A stretch of 8,064 bases of DNA from Polynucleobacter sp. UBA2650 (GTDB taxonomy: Bacteria; Pseudomonadota; Gammaproteobacteria; Burkholderiales; Burkholderiaceae): assembly GCA_002359975.1 (NCBI GenBank), contig DENG01000016.1, positions 5,680 to 13,743 of the forward strand, in the 5' to 3' direction. This document shows, piece by piece, positions 1-6,910 of this stretch. The notes beneath the pieces are model-generated. The model worked only from the letters and a program-made list of their open reading frames with translations. It did no database searches and was not told where the DNA came from. The translations under genes were made by a program, and so were the position numbers. The stretch's first letter is position 1; every line of letters begins with the position of its first letter.

Positions 1-1431
1 CGTTGGCAAAGTTGGCAGGATAGCTCTCGCGTAAAGGCTTTACCAGAAAAAAGTCGTTTGGTGATCCGAGGTTTGCTTAAAAAAGCTGCAACAGATATCA
101 CTGTCTCAAATGTCGGTGACGCAGATCAAACCCTATTACGTTTCTTTGACTTGCTCGAAGCAATTTCTAGGCGCGGTGCTTATTTATCTATTTTGGCAGA
201 GTATTCCAATGCATTACAAAAGGTGCTTTTACTCTTGAGCTCCTCTCAATGGGCGGCTCAGTATCTCGCTAGACACCCTCACTTATTGGATGACCTTTTA
301 TCCGCTAGCGCTCAGTCAGAGCTAATCCACGATCCAGATAGTTATTGGAAAAAGGTCAAGATCGATTTGGATATGCGCCTAGATGACGCTCTTGATGATC
401 ATGCAAGCCCTGATCATGCAATGGATATTTTACGTATTACACACCACACCGAGACCTTCTTAATTCTCTTAGCAGATTTGGGGATTGGCGCCCCAGAGGG
501 TTTAAGTGTCGAGCGAGTAAGTGATCGACTCTCCGCTCTAGCCGATCTAATTTTGCAGGTTACCTATGAACGTGTTTGGCCAACTGTTGCCCAAAAGTTT
601 TCTGTGGATGCCAAGAAATTACCGCAGTTTGCAGTCATCGCCTACGGCAAATTGGGTGGCAAGGAGTTAGGGTATGCATCCGATCTGGATCTCGTATTTT
701 TATACGATGCCCCAGCGAGTGACCAATCAGCTCAAGAGGTTTTTTCAATCTTGGGCAAACGAATGATTAATTGGCTAACAACCTTAACAGCAGCAGGCAC
801 TTTATTTGAGATTGATACACGCTTACGTCCGAATGGCGCAGCAGGATTTTTGGTGACCAGTCTAGATTCGTTTAGACGATATCAGTTGCGCGAAGGTGAT
901 AATGCGGCATGGGTTTGGGAGCATCAGGCGATCTCACGGGCACGCTTTGCAGCAGGCAACCCCGATGTTGGCAAGCGCTTTGAGGAGATCCGTAAGGAGG
1001 TTCTATCGCAGGAACGTAAAACGAATGAACTCAAAAATGAGATTATTGAGATGCGTCACAAGGTCCATGCGGGCCATCCAAATGCATCCTCAGACTTTGA
1101 TCTAAAGCATGACCCTGGGGGAATGGTTGATATTGAGTTTATGGTGCAATTTTTTGTTTTGGCCTATGCGAAGCAATTTCCTGCTTTACTAGGTAATTTA
1201 GGGAATATTGCATTACTCCGAATTGCTGCAGAGCATGAACTCATTACTGATGTACAGGCCTTAGAAATTGCCAATGCCTATCGAATATTTAGGGCGCAGC
1301 AACACCGCTTACGTTTGGATGGCGCAGAAAAAACGCGCATTGATATTGACCAACACCCTGAATTTGCAAACGCCAGAACCTACGTTAGTACTCTCTGGAA
1401 TCAAGTCTTTGGTGCGCCATCACGCCCCTAA
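1..1431 (+). CDS. glnE: Bifunctional glutamine synthetase adenylyltransferase / adenylyl-removing enzyme, C-terminal part (5' truncated by window edge)
   Basis: The reading frame is open from base 1, so this is the C-terminal half (476 codons) of a protein usually well over 900 residues long. GlnE adds AMP to, and removes it from, glutamine synthetase in response to PII and glutamine, so it tunes nitrogen assimilation in the cytoplasm. The second (adenylylating) nucleotidyltransferase core is visible: GKLGGKELGYASDLDLVFL at about 646-702, which carries the metal-binding D-x-D, followed by the RLRPNG motif at about 820-837. The downstream helical domain holds the conserved stretch DPGGMVDIEFMVQF near 1111-1150. 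The N-terminal deadenylylating domain must lie upstream of the window. The TTG at 58 is internal and is not a real start. The gene ends in TAA at 1429-1431 and converges on recN with a 9 bp gap, which leaves no room for a terminator hairpin. Identification is firm from motifs and domain order. Confidence 0.95.
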   Translation, partial: RWQSWQDSSRVKALPEKSRLVIRGLLKKAATDITVSNVGDADQTLLRFFDLLEAISRRGAYLSILAEYSNALQKVLLLLSSSQWAAQYLARHPHLLDDLLSASAQSELIHDPDSYWKKVKIDLDMRLDDALDDHASPDHAMDILRITHHTETFLILLADLGIGAPEGLSVERVSDRLSALADLILQVTYERVWPTVAQKFSVDAKKLPQFAVIAYGKLGGKELGYASDLDLVFLYDAPASDQSAQEVFSILGKRMINWLTTLTAAGTLFEIDTRLRPNGAAGFLVTSLDSFRRYQLREGDNAAWVWEHQAISRARFAAGNPDVGKRFEEIRKEVLSQERKTNELKNEIIEMRHKVHAGHPNASSDFDLKHDPGGMVDIEFMVQFFVLAYAKQFPALLGNLGNIALLRIAAEHELITDVQALEIANAYRIFRAQQHRLRLDGAEKTRIDIDQHPEFANARTYVSTLWNQVFGAPSRP

Positions 1432-1440
1432 GTGAACAAC

Positions 1441-3108
1441 TTAAGACTGACCAAGAAGTTCTCGAGCGTGACGACGAGTGGTATCCGTAATGGTGGTACC
1501 GCCCAACATTCTGGCGATTTCTTCAATTCGTTCTTGCCGTCCTAAAGAACTTACGTCAGAACTAGTTTTTCCACTCATTTGTGTTTTTGCGACTTTAAAG
1601 TGATGATTGCCCTGAGCGGCAACTTGTGCCAGATGGGTTACGCACAATATTTGGTGAGATTGACCTAGCTGCTTGAGTAGCTCACCAACGGTCTGTGCCA
1701 CTGCACCACCAATTCCAGAATCGACCTCATCAAAAATAAGAGTAGGGGTAAAGCTTGCCTGGCTGGTAATGACACTGATCGCTAGGCTAATGCGCGCCAG
1801 TTCACCGCCAGAGGCTACTTTTGCTAGGGGGCGGGGAGTGCTTCCAGCATGCGCTGCAATTAAGTACTCCACATGGTCAATGCCTTTGGCACTCGGCTCA
1901 GATGGGCTTAACATAATCTGTAGTTGACCTCCAGACATAGCCAGCGTTTGCATGGCAGTGCTAATCTCTTTGCTAAGCTGTTGAGCCGCCTTCTGACGTT
2001 TTTGCGAGAGCTCTTTCGCAAGCTTTATGAACTTGGCTTCTTGATCTTGAAATTGCTGACGTAGTACTTCTATATTTTGCGCAGCAGTCAATGCGTCTAA
2101 TTTTTCTTGCGTATCGATCCAAAGTTGGGCTAAATCGTCTGGATTTACTTTATATTTACGTGCTGCCGTATGAAGTACTTGCATTCGCGCATCCACTTCC
2201 GCAAGTCGATCTGGATCCAAATCCATTTTTTGCAAATAACGATTGAGACTATGGAGAGCTTCATCCAATTGAATCTGGGCAACGTTTAAACTTTCTGCTA
2301 CTTGATGCAGGGCAGGGTCATGCTCTGCGAGAGCATCTATTTCTTGTTTGGCTTGATTCAGTTGCGACTCAATGGAGTGGTCTGATTCACTGAGAAGATC
2401 AATTGTTGCCTGGCTTCCCTGAATAATCTTCGCTGCATTAGCTAAGCGTGAGTGATCATTTTTGATTTCGGCCCACTCATTAGCTTGCGGGGCAATATCA
2501 TTGAGTTCCTCGAGTTGCCATTCCAAACGCTCTCGTTCTCGTTGTATATCTGCGCCCGCAGATTCTGCTTGCTCTAGCTTTTTCTGAGTGGCACTCATAG
2601 CCTTGAATGATTCAGAAACTTGGGTTATTAGATCATCCAGTCCAGCATGGCGATCTAGTAACTCCCGTTGCGCACCTGTTTTTAGAAGAAGCTGGTGCGC
2701 ATGTTGCCCATGGATATCGACCAGACGGTCGCCAGCCTCACGGAGTTGATTTAAAGAGGCGCTACTGCCATTAATAAAAGACCGACTACGGCCTGTGTTG
2801 TCAATACTTCGTTTTAGGATCAGGCTTTTACCCCCATCCTCAAGAGGTAGGTCATGCGCGCCTAACCACGTATTCATTTCTGTTTCTAGTCTTTTGTCTA
2901 TCCTAAAAATAGCTGTAATTTCTGCGCGCTGACAGCCCTCACGGATCTGGCTGCTGTCTGCCCGCTCACCGAGTGCCAATCCAAGCGCATCTAGCAGAAT
3001 CGATTTACCCGCACCCGTTTCACCCGTTAAAACACTAAAGCCCTCTACAAAGTCGAGCTCAAGTTGGTCGACGATTACAAAATCACGTAAAGCTAATGAT
3101 TGAAGCAT
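1441..3108 (-). CDS. recN: DNA repair protein RecN (SMC-like ATPase)
   Basis: RecN is a cytoplasmic SMC-family ATPase that acts early in recombinational repair of double-strand breaks. At 555 residues it has normal full length. The N-terminal head carries the Walker A motif GETGAGKS at residues 29-36 and the RecN-typical DIHGQHAHQ at 131-139. The middle (about 165-385) is rich in Q, E, K and A and is predicted coiled coil. The C-terminal head carries the ABC signature ASGGELAR at 432-439, Walker B with the catalytic glutamate in TLIFDEVDSGIGG at 456-468, and the switch histidine in CVTHLAQVAAQ near 492. The ATG at 3106-3108 fits the family N-terminus (MLQSLALRDFVIVDQLELDF). A weak GGG-containing ribosome site lies in the 15 bp gap after nadK, so the two genes are probably co-transcribed. 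I saw no LexA-type CTG-N10-CAG box upstream, so SOS control of the kind known in E. coli is not supported here. Confidence 0.97.
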   Translation of the reverse strand: MLQSLALRDFVIVDQLELDFVEGFSVLTGETGAGKSILLDALGLALGERADSSQIREGCQRAEITAIFRIDKRLETEMNTWLGAHDLPLEDGGKSLILKRSIDNTGRSRSFINGSSASLNQLREAGDRLVDIHGQHAHQLLLKTGAQRELLDRHAGLDDLITQVSESFKAMSATQKKLEQAESAGADIQRERERLEWQLEELNDIAPQANEWAEIKNDHSRLANAAKIIQGSQATIDLLSESDHSIESQLNQAKQEIDALAEHDPALHQVAESLNVAQIQLDEALHSLNRYLQKMDLDPDRLAEVDARMQVLHTAARKYKVNPDDLAQLWIDTQEKLDALTAAQNIEVLRQQFQDQEAKFIKLAKELSQKRQKAAQQLSKEISTAMQTLAMSGGQLQIMLSPSEPSAKGIDHVEYLIAAHAGSTPRPLAKVASGGELARISLAISVITSQASFTPTLIFDEVDSGIGGAVAQTVGELLKQLGQSHQILCVTHLAQVAAQGNHHFKVAKTQMSGKTSSDVSSLGRQERIEEIARMLGGTTITDTTRRHARELLGQS

Positions 3109-3123
3109 GTCTATCTACCCAGA

Positions 3124-4029
3124 TTAAAACGTAGAAGGATATTCGTTCCAATGCAATTTTTCTCGTAAGGTTTGGTAGTCACTATGACCCAAAGGATGTA
3201 GGAGAGAAATAGATTTTTCGGAGAGCCGCACTTCAACACGGTCGCCAATTTGTAATTTAGTAAGCGATTGCATGTCAAAGTTGACAATCACTTCACGACC
3301 GCCAACCACCTCGATCGCAATAATGGATTCTTGAGCGAGGACAATGGGGCGATTGGATAGGGCATGAGGTGCAATGGGAACCAAAACGATACCCGGAACC
3401 CTAGGATGCAAAATTGGGCCGCCAGCAGACAGGGCGTAGGCGGTTGAGCCAGTCGGTGTCGAAACAATTAAGCCATCGGAGCGTTGGTTATACATAAACG
3501 ACTGATTGACATGGACTTTAAGTTCAACCATTCCAGACAGGCCGGAACGATTTACCACAACATCATTTAGGGCTAATCCACGATGGATTTCTTTGCCATT
3601 TCGAGAGACGGCAGCCTCTAAGAGCGAGCGAGAGTCGATCTCATAGTGCCCTTGGAGGATTTCAGGGAGGACCGTTTTTGCATCTTCAAAAGGGATATCG
3701 GTCATATAGCCAAGGCGCCCCATATTGATGCCAAGCAGAGGAACATCGCTTCCTGCAATTTGGCGCCCAATACCCAGCATAGTCCCATCACCACCCAAAA
3801 TGACCGCCAAATCGGTGGAATCTCTAAAGTCAGACAGACGCAGGGTTTTGCTACCTTTGAGCTGTAGATGAGCCGCCGTTTCAGACTCAATACTCAGCTC
3901 ACAGCCTTGTTGGATAAGGATATTAGCTAATTCCTGTAGATGCTGGCCAATACCATCGGCCTGATGCTTACCAACTAAGGTAACGCGTCTAAATTTCTTC
4001 TGTAAGGGCTGGCTTGAAGGGCTTAACAT
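3124..4029 (-). CDS. nadK: NAD kinase (ATP-NAD kinase)
   Basis: NadK phosphorylates NAD to NADP with ATP or polyphosphate in the cytoplasm and is the sole route to NADP. With the ATG at 4027-4029 the protein has 301 residues, the usual family size. It shows the kinase motif GGDGTM at 79-84, [12 protein letters not shown] at 101-112, the ALNDVVVNR motif at 153-161, and the NAD-binding and oligomer stretch [15 protein letters not shown] at 191-205. The C-terminus FLHPLG/KLHWNE style ([10 protein letters not shown]...KLHWNE) is typical of betaproteobacterial NadK. The frame stays open upstream as far as 4305, but that extension runs antisense through hrcA and has no family similarity, so I reject it. 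A second in-frame ATG at 4066-4068 has a GGAG 9 nt upstream and would give 314 residues with a hydrophobic extension ([10 protein letters not shown]). I prefer 4029 because it matches the family N-terminus, although it lacks a clear Shine-Dalgarno. It is first in a unit with recN. Confidence 0.95.
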   Translation of the reverse strand: MLSPSSQPLQKKFRRVTLVGKHQADGIGQHLQELANILIQQGCELSIESETAAHLQLKGSKTLRLSDFRDSTDLAVILGGDGTMLGIGRQIAGSDVPLLGINMGRLGYMTDIPFEDAKTVLPEILQGHYEIDSRSLLEAAVSRNGKEIHRGLALNDVVVNRSGLSGMVELKVHVNQSFMYNQRSDGLIVSTPTGSTAYALSAGGPILHPRVPGIVLVPIAPHALSNRPIVLAQESIIAIEVVGGREVIVNFDMQSLTKLQIGDRVEVRLSEKSISLLHPLGHSDYQTLREKLHWNEYPSTF

Positions 4030-4035
4030 ACAACG

Positions 4036-4064
4036 ATTAAACCATAGGCATAAAATTACTCCAA
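4036..4064 (-). promoter_or_regulatory. Weak candidate promoter for nadK-recN
   Basis: On the minus strand TTGGAG (4059-4064; 3 of 6 matches to the sigma-70 -35 box) is followed after exactly 17 bp by TTTAAT (4036-4041; 5 of 6 matches to the -10 box). Transcription from it would begin close to the nadK ATG at 4029, giving an almost leaderless mRNA, which fits the absence of a Shine-Dalgarno there. The -35 match is poor, and the true promoter could instead lie inside the start of hrcA. I saw no convincing sigma-70 or sigma-32 promoter for hrcA on the plus strand in this short divergent gap. Confidence 0.22.
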
Positions 4065-4066
4065 TC

Positions 4067-5080
4067 ATGGATGATCGCTCCAAACTTCTGCTGAAAACCC
4101 TCATCGAGAGATACATCGAGGAAGGACAGCCGGTGGGCTCCAGAACCCTATCCCGGTTCTCTGGCCTTGATTTATCTGCCGCTACCATCCGCAATGTCAT
4201 GGCCGACCTTGAGGAGATGGGTTTTGTAACGAGCCCGCATACCTCTGCTGGCCGTATCCCCACCCCCCGCGGGTATCGCTTGTTTGTCGATACGATGTTG
4301 ACCATTAGGCCTTTGGAGGAATTAGCATCGAGAGAGGTCGAGCGTTCTTTGTATCCAGACTCCCCTCAGAAGGTCATTAATTCAGCAGCGCAACTTTTAT
4401 CGAGCCTGACCCATTTTGCAGGCGTTGTCATGACTCCCAAGCGCTCCCAGATTTTTAAACACATTGAGTTCTTGCGTTTGGGCGAGGGAAAAATTTTACT
4501 GATCTTGGTTACCCCTCAAGGGGATGTGCAAAATCGTATTTTGCCGACCACCCAGGATTACACCCCAAGTCAGTTGGTCGAGGCAAGTAACTATATCAAT
4601 GCCCATTTTTCTGGAAAGAGTTTTTCAGATGTCAGCGCTCGATTGCGTGCCGAGCTTGATCACTTGCGAGGAGATATTGCGGGTTTAATGACCTTGGCGC
4701 TTGAGAATGGGGTTGCAGATTCTAGATTAACGCATCCTGATATGGTGATCTCTGGGGAGAGGCATTTATTGGATGTGGGTGAGCTTAGCTCTAACTTAAG
4801 TAAATTGCGCAAGATGTTTGACATGCTTGAGCAGAAATCAGTTCTGATGCAATTACTTGACATCTCTAGCCACGCTGATGGAATTCAGATATTTATTGGC
4901 GGTGAGAGTGAGCTATTACCTTATGAGGATTTAGCAGTGATCAGCGCACCCTATAGCGTCGATGGCAAAATAGTGGGCACCTTAGGGGTTATTGGCCCGA
5001 CAAGGATGGCGTATGATCGCGTGATTCCGATTGTGGACATTACTTCAAAGCTTTTAAGTGGCGCCCTGAGTACTACTTAA
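4067..5080 (+). CDS. hrcA: Heat-inducible transcription repressor HrcA
   Basis: HrcA is a dimeric DNA-binding repressor that represses heat-shock genes by binding the CIRCE inverted repeat and depends on GroEL for folding. The protein has 337 residues, normal for the family. Residues 1-75 form the winged-helix region, with [30 protein letters not shown] near 24-53 and the highly conserved [16 protein letters not shown] at 60-75. The C-terminal GAF-like core contains [19 protein letters not shown] from about 306. The ATG at 4067 gives the family N-terminus [17 protein letters not shown]; no other in-frame ATG lies upstream, and the ribosome site is weak. It diverges from nadK with 37 bp between starts and is followed by hemH after 20 bp, so it is probably transcribed with hemH. 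No CIRCE element (TTAGCACTC-N9-GAGTGCTAA) is visible upstream, so autorepression through a canonical operator is not supported. Confidence 0.97.
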   Translation: MDDRSKLLLKTLIERYIEEGQPVGSRTLSRFSGLDLSAATIRNVMADLEEMGFVTSPHTSAGRIPTPRGYRLFVDTMLTIRPLEELASREVERSLYPDSPQKVINSAAQLLSSLTHFAGVVMTPKRSQIFKHIEFLRLGEGKILLILVTPQGDVQNRILPTTQDYTPSQLVEASNYINAHFSGKSFSDVSARLRAELDHLRGDIAGLMTLALENGVADSRLTHPDMVISGERHLLDVGELSSNLSKLRKMFDMLEQKSVLMQLLDISSHADGIQIFIGGESELLPYEDLAVISAPYSVDGKIVGTLGVIGPTRMAYDRVIPIVDITSKLLSGALSTT

Positions 5081-5090
5081 TTATTTAGTT

Positions 5091-5094
5091 TGGA
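5091..5094 (+). promoter_or_regulatory. Ribosome binding site supporting the TTG start of hemH
   Basis: TGGA lies 6 nt before the TTG at 5101. The hemH frame has a TAG at 5086-5088 and no ATG or GTG between that stop and the conserved family N-terminus, so the TTG is the only start that keeps the conserved beginning intact. The site is short and weak, consistent with modest translation. Confidence 0.4.
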
Positions 5095-5100
5095 TTTCAT

Positions 5101-6210
5101 TTGAACACCAGCCCTCATCTTCGTTCTGCTCGTACTGGTATTTTGGTAATCAATCTGGGCACACCAGAAGCACCGACTCGTTCGGCAGTGCGAACCTATC
5201 TCAAGCAATTTTTATCAGACCCCCGTGTTGTTGAAATCCCACGCTTGGTCTGGTGGTTGATTTTGCACGGAATCATTTTGCCAATTCGCAGTGGCGCTTC
5301 GGCCAAAAAATATGCCTCGATTTGGATGCAGGAAGGGTCTCCTTTGTTGGTTTACTCCAATGCCCAAGCTCTTGGATTACAGGCACGCTTTAGTACCAGC
5401 AACCCTAGTGTGATTGTTGATCTGGCGATGCGCTATGGCAAGCCCTCGATTGCAGAGGTGCTGGAGCGTTTTCGGCAAGAGAATGTTGAACATCTTCTCT
5501 TATTGCCTCTTTATCCGCAATACTCTGCAACTACCAGTGCCTCGAGCTTTGATGAAGTTTTTGACGTTTTAAAACGGTGGCGCAATCAACCCGAATTACG
5601 TTTGGTCAAGCACTACCACGATAGCCCTGCCTATATTGATGCCTTGCGCCAGAAAATTGAGGAGTATTGGACCCAAAATGGTCGACCCGATTTTGCGAAG
5701 GGCGCGAAGTTGGTGATGTCCTTTCATGGTCTGCCCAAGCGTAATTTGATGCAAGGCGATCCCTACCATTGCGAATGTTTAAAAACAGGTCGTCTATTAG
5801 GAGAGGCTCTGGGGTTGGAGCCAAATCAATACCACGTCACCTTTCAGTCACGTTTTGGTCGGGCCGAGTGGTTAAAGCCATACACTGCGCTTACGCTTGA
5901 GGGCTTGGGTAAGGATTCTTGCCCACATATTGATATTGTGTGTCCCGGCTTCCCAGCGGACTGCTTAGAAACTCTCGAAGAGATTGCGATGGAGGGGCAA
6001 GAGATATTCCATGAGCATGGTGGTGGTGATTATCGATATATTCCCTGCTTAAATGATGATCCTGCATTTATTTCTGCCTTGGAACAGATTGCCCAAGCCC
6101 ATATGCAAGGGTGGCCGAGCGTTCCAGATTCAGCAGCAGACTTGGCTGTGCGGGAGCGTCGTGCTCAAGAGGTCTCTGCAAAGATTGCCGCTGGCGACCA
6201 AGCCTCTTGA
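5101..6210 (+). CDS. hemH: Ferrochelatase (protoporphyrin ferrochelatase)
   Basis: HemH inserts ferrous iron into protoporphyrin IX, the last step of protohaem synthesis, at or near the inner face of the cytoplasmic membrane. The 369-residue protein opens with TGILVINLGTPEAPT (residues 12-26), a family hallmark. It carries PLYPQYSATTSAS at 136-148, the catalytic histidine in SFHGLPKR (H209), FQSRFGRAEWLKPYT at 248-261, and CPGFPADCLETLEEI at 281-295, which holds the conserved acidic metal-path residue E290. The start is TTG at 5101, forced by an in-frame stop at 5086. It lies 20 bp after hrcA and its TGA stop sits inside the -35 box of the predicted heat-shock promoter for grpE. A haem gene between hrcA and grpE recurs in betaproteobacteria, so co-transcription with hrcA is likely, but no functional link to chaperones is shown by the sequence. 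Confidence 0.96.
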   Translation: MNTSPHLRSARTGILVINLGTPEAPTRSAVRTYLKQFLSDPRVVEIPRLVWWLILHGIILPIRSGASAKKYASIWMQEGSPLLVYSNAQALGLQARFSTSNPSVIVDLAMRYGKPSIAEVLERFRQENVEHLLLLPLYPQYSATTSASSFDEVFDVLKRWRNQPELRLVKHYHDSPAYIDALRQKIEEYWTQNGRPDFAKGAKLVMSFHGLPKRNLMQGDPYHCECLKTGRLLGEALGLEPNQYHVTFQSRFGRAEWLKPYTALTLEGLGKDSCPHIDIVCPGFPADCLETLEEIAMEGQEIFHEHGGGDYRYIPCLNDDPAFISALEQIAQAHMQGWPSVPDSAADLAVRERRAQEVSAKIAAGDQAS

Positions 6211-6234
6211 AATTGGCGGGTATTGCCCCCAACT
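6206..6234 (+). promoter_or_regulatory. Predicted sigma-32 (RpoH) heat-shock promoter for grpE
   Basis: The -35 element CTTGAAA (6206-6212) matches the sigma-32 consensus exactly. After a 14 bp spacer the -10 element CCCCAACT (6227-6234) differs from CCCCATNT at one position. The -35 box overlaps the hemH stop codon TGA (6208-6210). A start about 6-8 bp downstream would leave a leader of roughly 20 nt before the grpE ATG, with AAGG (6249-6252) as its ribosome site. The call rests on consensus matching and on placement directly before a known heat-shock gene. Confidence 0.75.
6213..6232 (+). repeat. Imperfect inverted repeat overlapping the grpE promoter
   Basis: TTGG-c-GGG (6213-6220) can pair with CCCCCAA (6226-6232) around a 5-nt loop, giving seven pairs with one bulged base. 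It spans the spacer and most of the -10 element of the predicted sigma-32 promoter and lies just after the hemH stop. No T-run follows, so it is not a convincing intrinsic terminator, though it could stabilise the 3' end of hemH mRNA. It may be coincidence arising from the C-rich -10 box. Confidence 0.35.
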
Positions 6235-6259
6235 ATGGTTTAGTAGATAAGGTACCGTT

Positions 6260-6805
6260 ATGAATGAAAACAAATCTGAGCAAGAACTCCATACAGAAAA
6301 TTTAGCCAATCAAGAGACTGCTGCAGGTGAAGGTGGCGAACTCAATCTAAGCATTGAGGAGCAACTGGCGCAGGCTACTCAAAAACTGACTGAGATGCAG
6401 GACAGCTTTCTACGAGCCAAGGCCGAGGGCGAGAACATCCGGCGGCGCGCAATGGAAGATATTGCAAAAGCACATAAGTTTGCGATTGAAGGTTTTGCTG
6501 AGCATTTAATTCCAGTGAGCGATAGCTTATATGCGGCTCTTGCCACCGAAGCGGGTGATGCTAAGGCATTTAAAGAGGGGCTAGAGATTACGCTGAAACA
6601 ATTAATTTCTGCCTTTGAGAAAGGGCGCTTGATTGAGATTAATCCAGCCCCTGGTTCTAAATTTGATCCCCACCAACATCAGGCCATTTCTATGGTTCCA
6701 TCGGAGCAGGATGCGAATACAGTGGTTTCGGTTCTCCAAAGAGGCTTTTTGATTGCCGATCGGGTCTTGCGACCTGCCTTGGTAACGGTTAGCCAAGCAA
6801 AATAA
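6260..6805 (+). CDS. grpE: GrpE, nucleotide exchange factor for DnaK
   Basis: GrpE is a cytoplasmic dimer that releases ADP from DnaK and so resets the Hsp70 cycle; its long helices act as a thermosensor in E. coli. The 181-residue protein starts with a polar, acidic, probably disordered tail (1-30), followed by the long coiled-coil helix (about 31-75, including [21 protein letters not shown]). The C-terminal beta domain carries the family signature from [13 protein letters not shown] (135-147) to [23 protein letters not shown] (155-177). The ATG at 6260 has AAGG 7 nt upstream. The gene follows hemH by 49 bp, which contain a predicted sigma-32 promoter, and precedes dnaK by 105 bp. No gene for the heat-shock protein Hsp15 lies between hemH and grpE, where some betaproteobacteria carry one by my recollection. 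Confidence 0.96.
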   Translation: MNENKSEQELHTENLANQETAAGEGGELNLSIEEQLAQATQKLTEMQDSFLRAKAEGENIRRRAMEDIAKAHKFAIEGFAEHLIPVSDSLYAALATEAGDAKAFKEGLEITLKQLISAFEKGRLIEINPAPGSKFDPHQHQAISMVPSEQDANTVVSVLQRGFLIADRVLRPALVTVSQAK

Positions 6806-6822
6806 TTAAAGAATTTAGTAAA

Positions 6823-6845
6823 TTCAAGGGCTTAGCCCCCTTGAA
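6823..6845 (+). repeat. Perfect 8-bp inverted repeat overlapping the dnaK -35 box
   Basis: TTCAAGGG (6823-6830) and its exact complement CCCTTGAA (6838-6845) flank a 7-nt centre. An inner GGGC-TTA-GCCC pairing (6828-6838) is an alternative fold. The right arm contains most of the sigma-32 -35 element CTTGAAA. No T-run follows (ATCCATG), so it does not look like a terminator of grpE. It resembles neither arm of CIRCE. It could be an operator, an mRNA-stabilising hairpin at the grpE 3' end, or chance. Confidence 0.6.
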
Positions 6846-6867
6846 ATCCATGAAATAGCCCCCATCT
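6840..6867 (+). promoter_or_regulatory. Predicted sigma-32 (RpoH) heat-shock promoter for dnaK
   Basis: CTTGAAA (6840-6846) and CCCCATCT (6860-6867) match the sigma-32 -35 and -10 consensus at every defined position, separated by 13 bp. A start 6-8 bp downstream would give a leader of roughly 37 nt before the dnaK ATG at 6911. This leader is A/T-rich and ends in GGAG (6902-6905), 5 nt before the start codon. The rest of the 6806-6910 gap holds the inverted repeat that overlaps the -35 box and no other feature I can support. Confidence 0.88.
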
Positions 6868-6910
6868 ATGAATTATTGGGCAGTACTAATTTATTTATTT
6901 TGGAGCCATT

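Noticed and set aside
4013..4048. Possible sigma-32 promoter for hrcA (CTTGAAG at 4013-4019 with ACCATAGG at 4041-4048)
   Set aside because: The spacer is 21 bp, well beyond the range seen at the two good sites in this window, and the -10 match is poor.
4030..4305. Upstream 92-codon extension of nadK on the minus strand
   Set aside because: It runs antisense through the hrcA winged-helix coding region, has no NadK family similarity, and would make the protein far longer than the family norm.
6823..6850. Intrinsic terminator after grpE
   Set aside because: The hairpin is reasonable but is followed by ATCCATG rather than a T-run, and its right arm is part of a strong promoter match.
6863..6889. 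CIRCE-like half site CAGTACTAA before dnaK
   Set aside because: Only 7 of 9 bases match one arm, and the required partner arm 9 bp upstream is absent.
6868..6910. RNA thermometer in the dnaK leader
   Set aside because: The leader is short and A/T-rich, with only a 5-bp AATTA/TAATT pairing that does not mask the GGAG site; no ROSE- or fourU-like pairing is visible.
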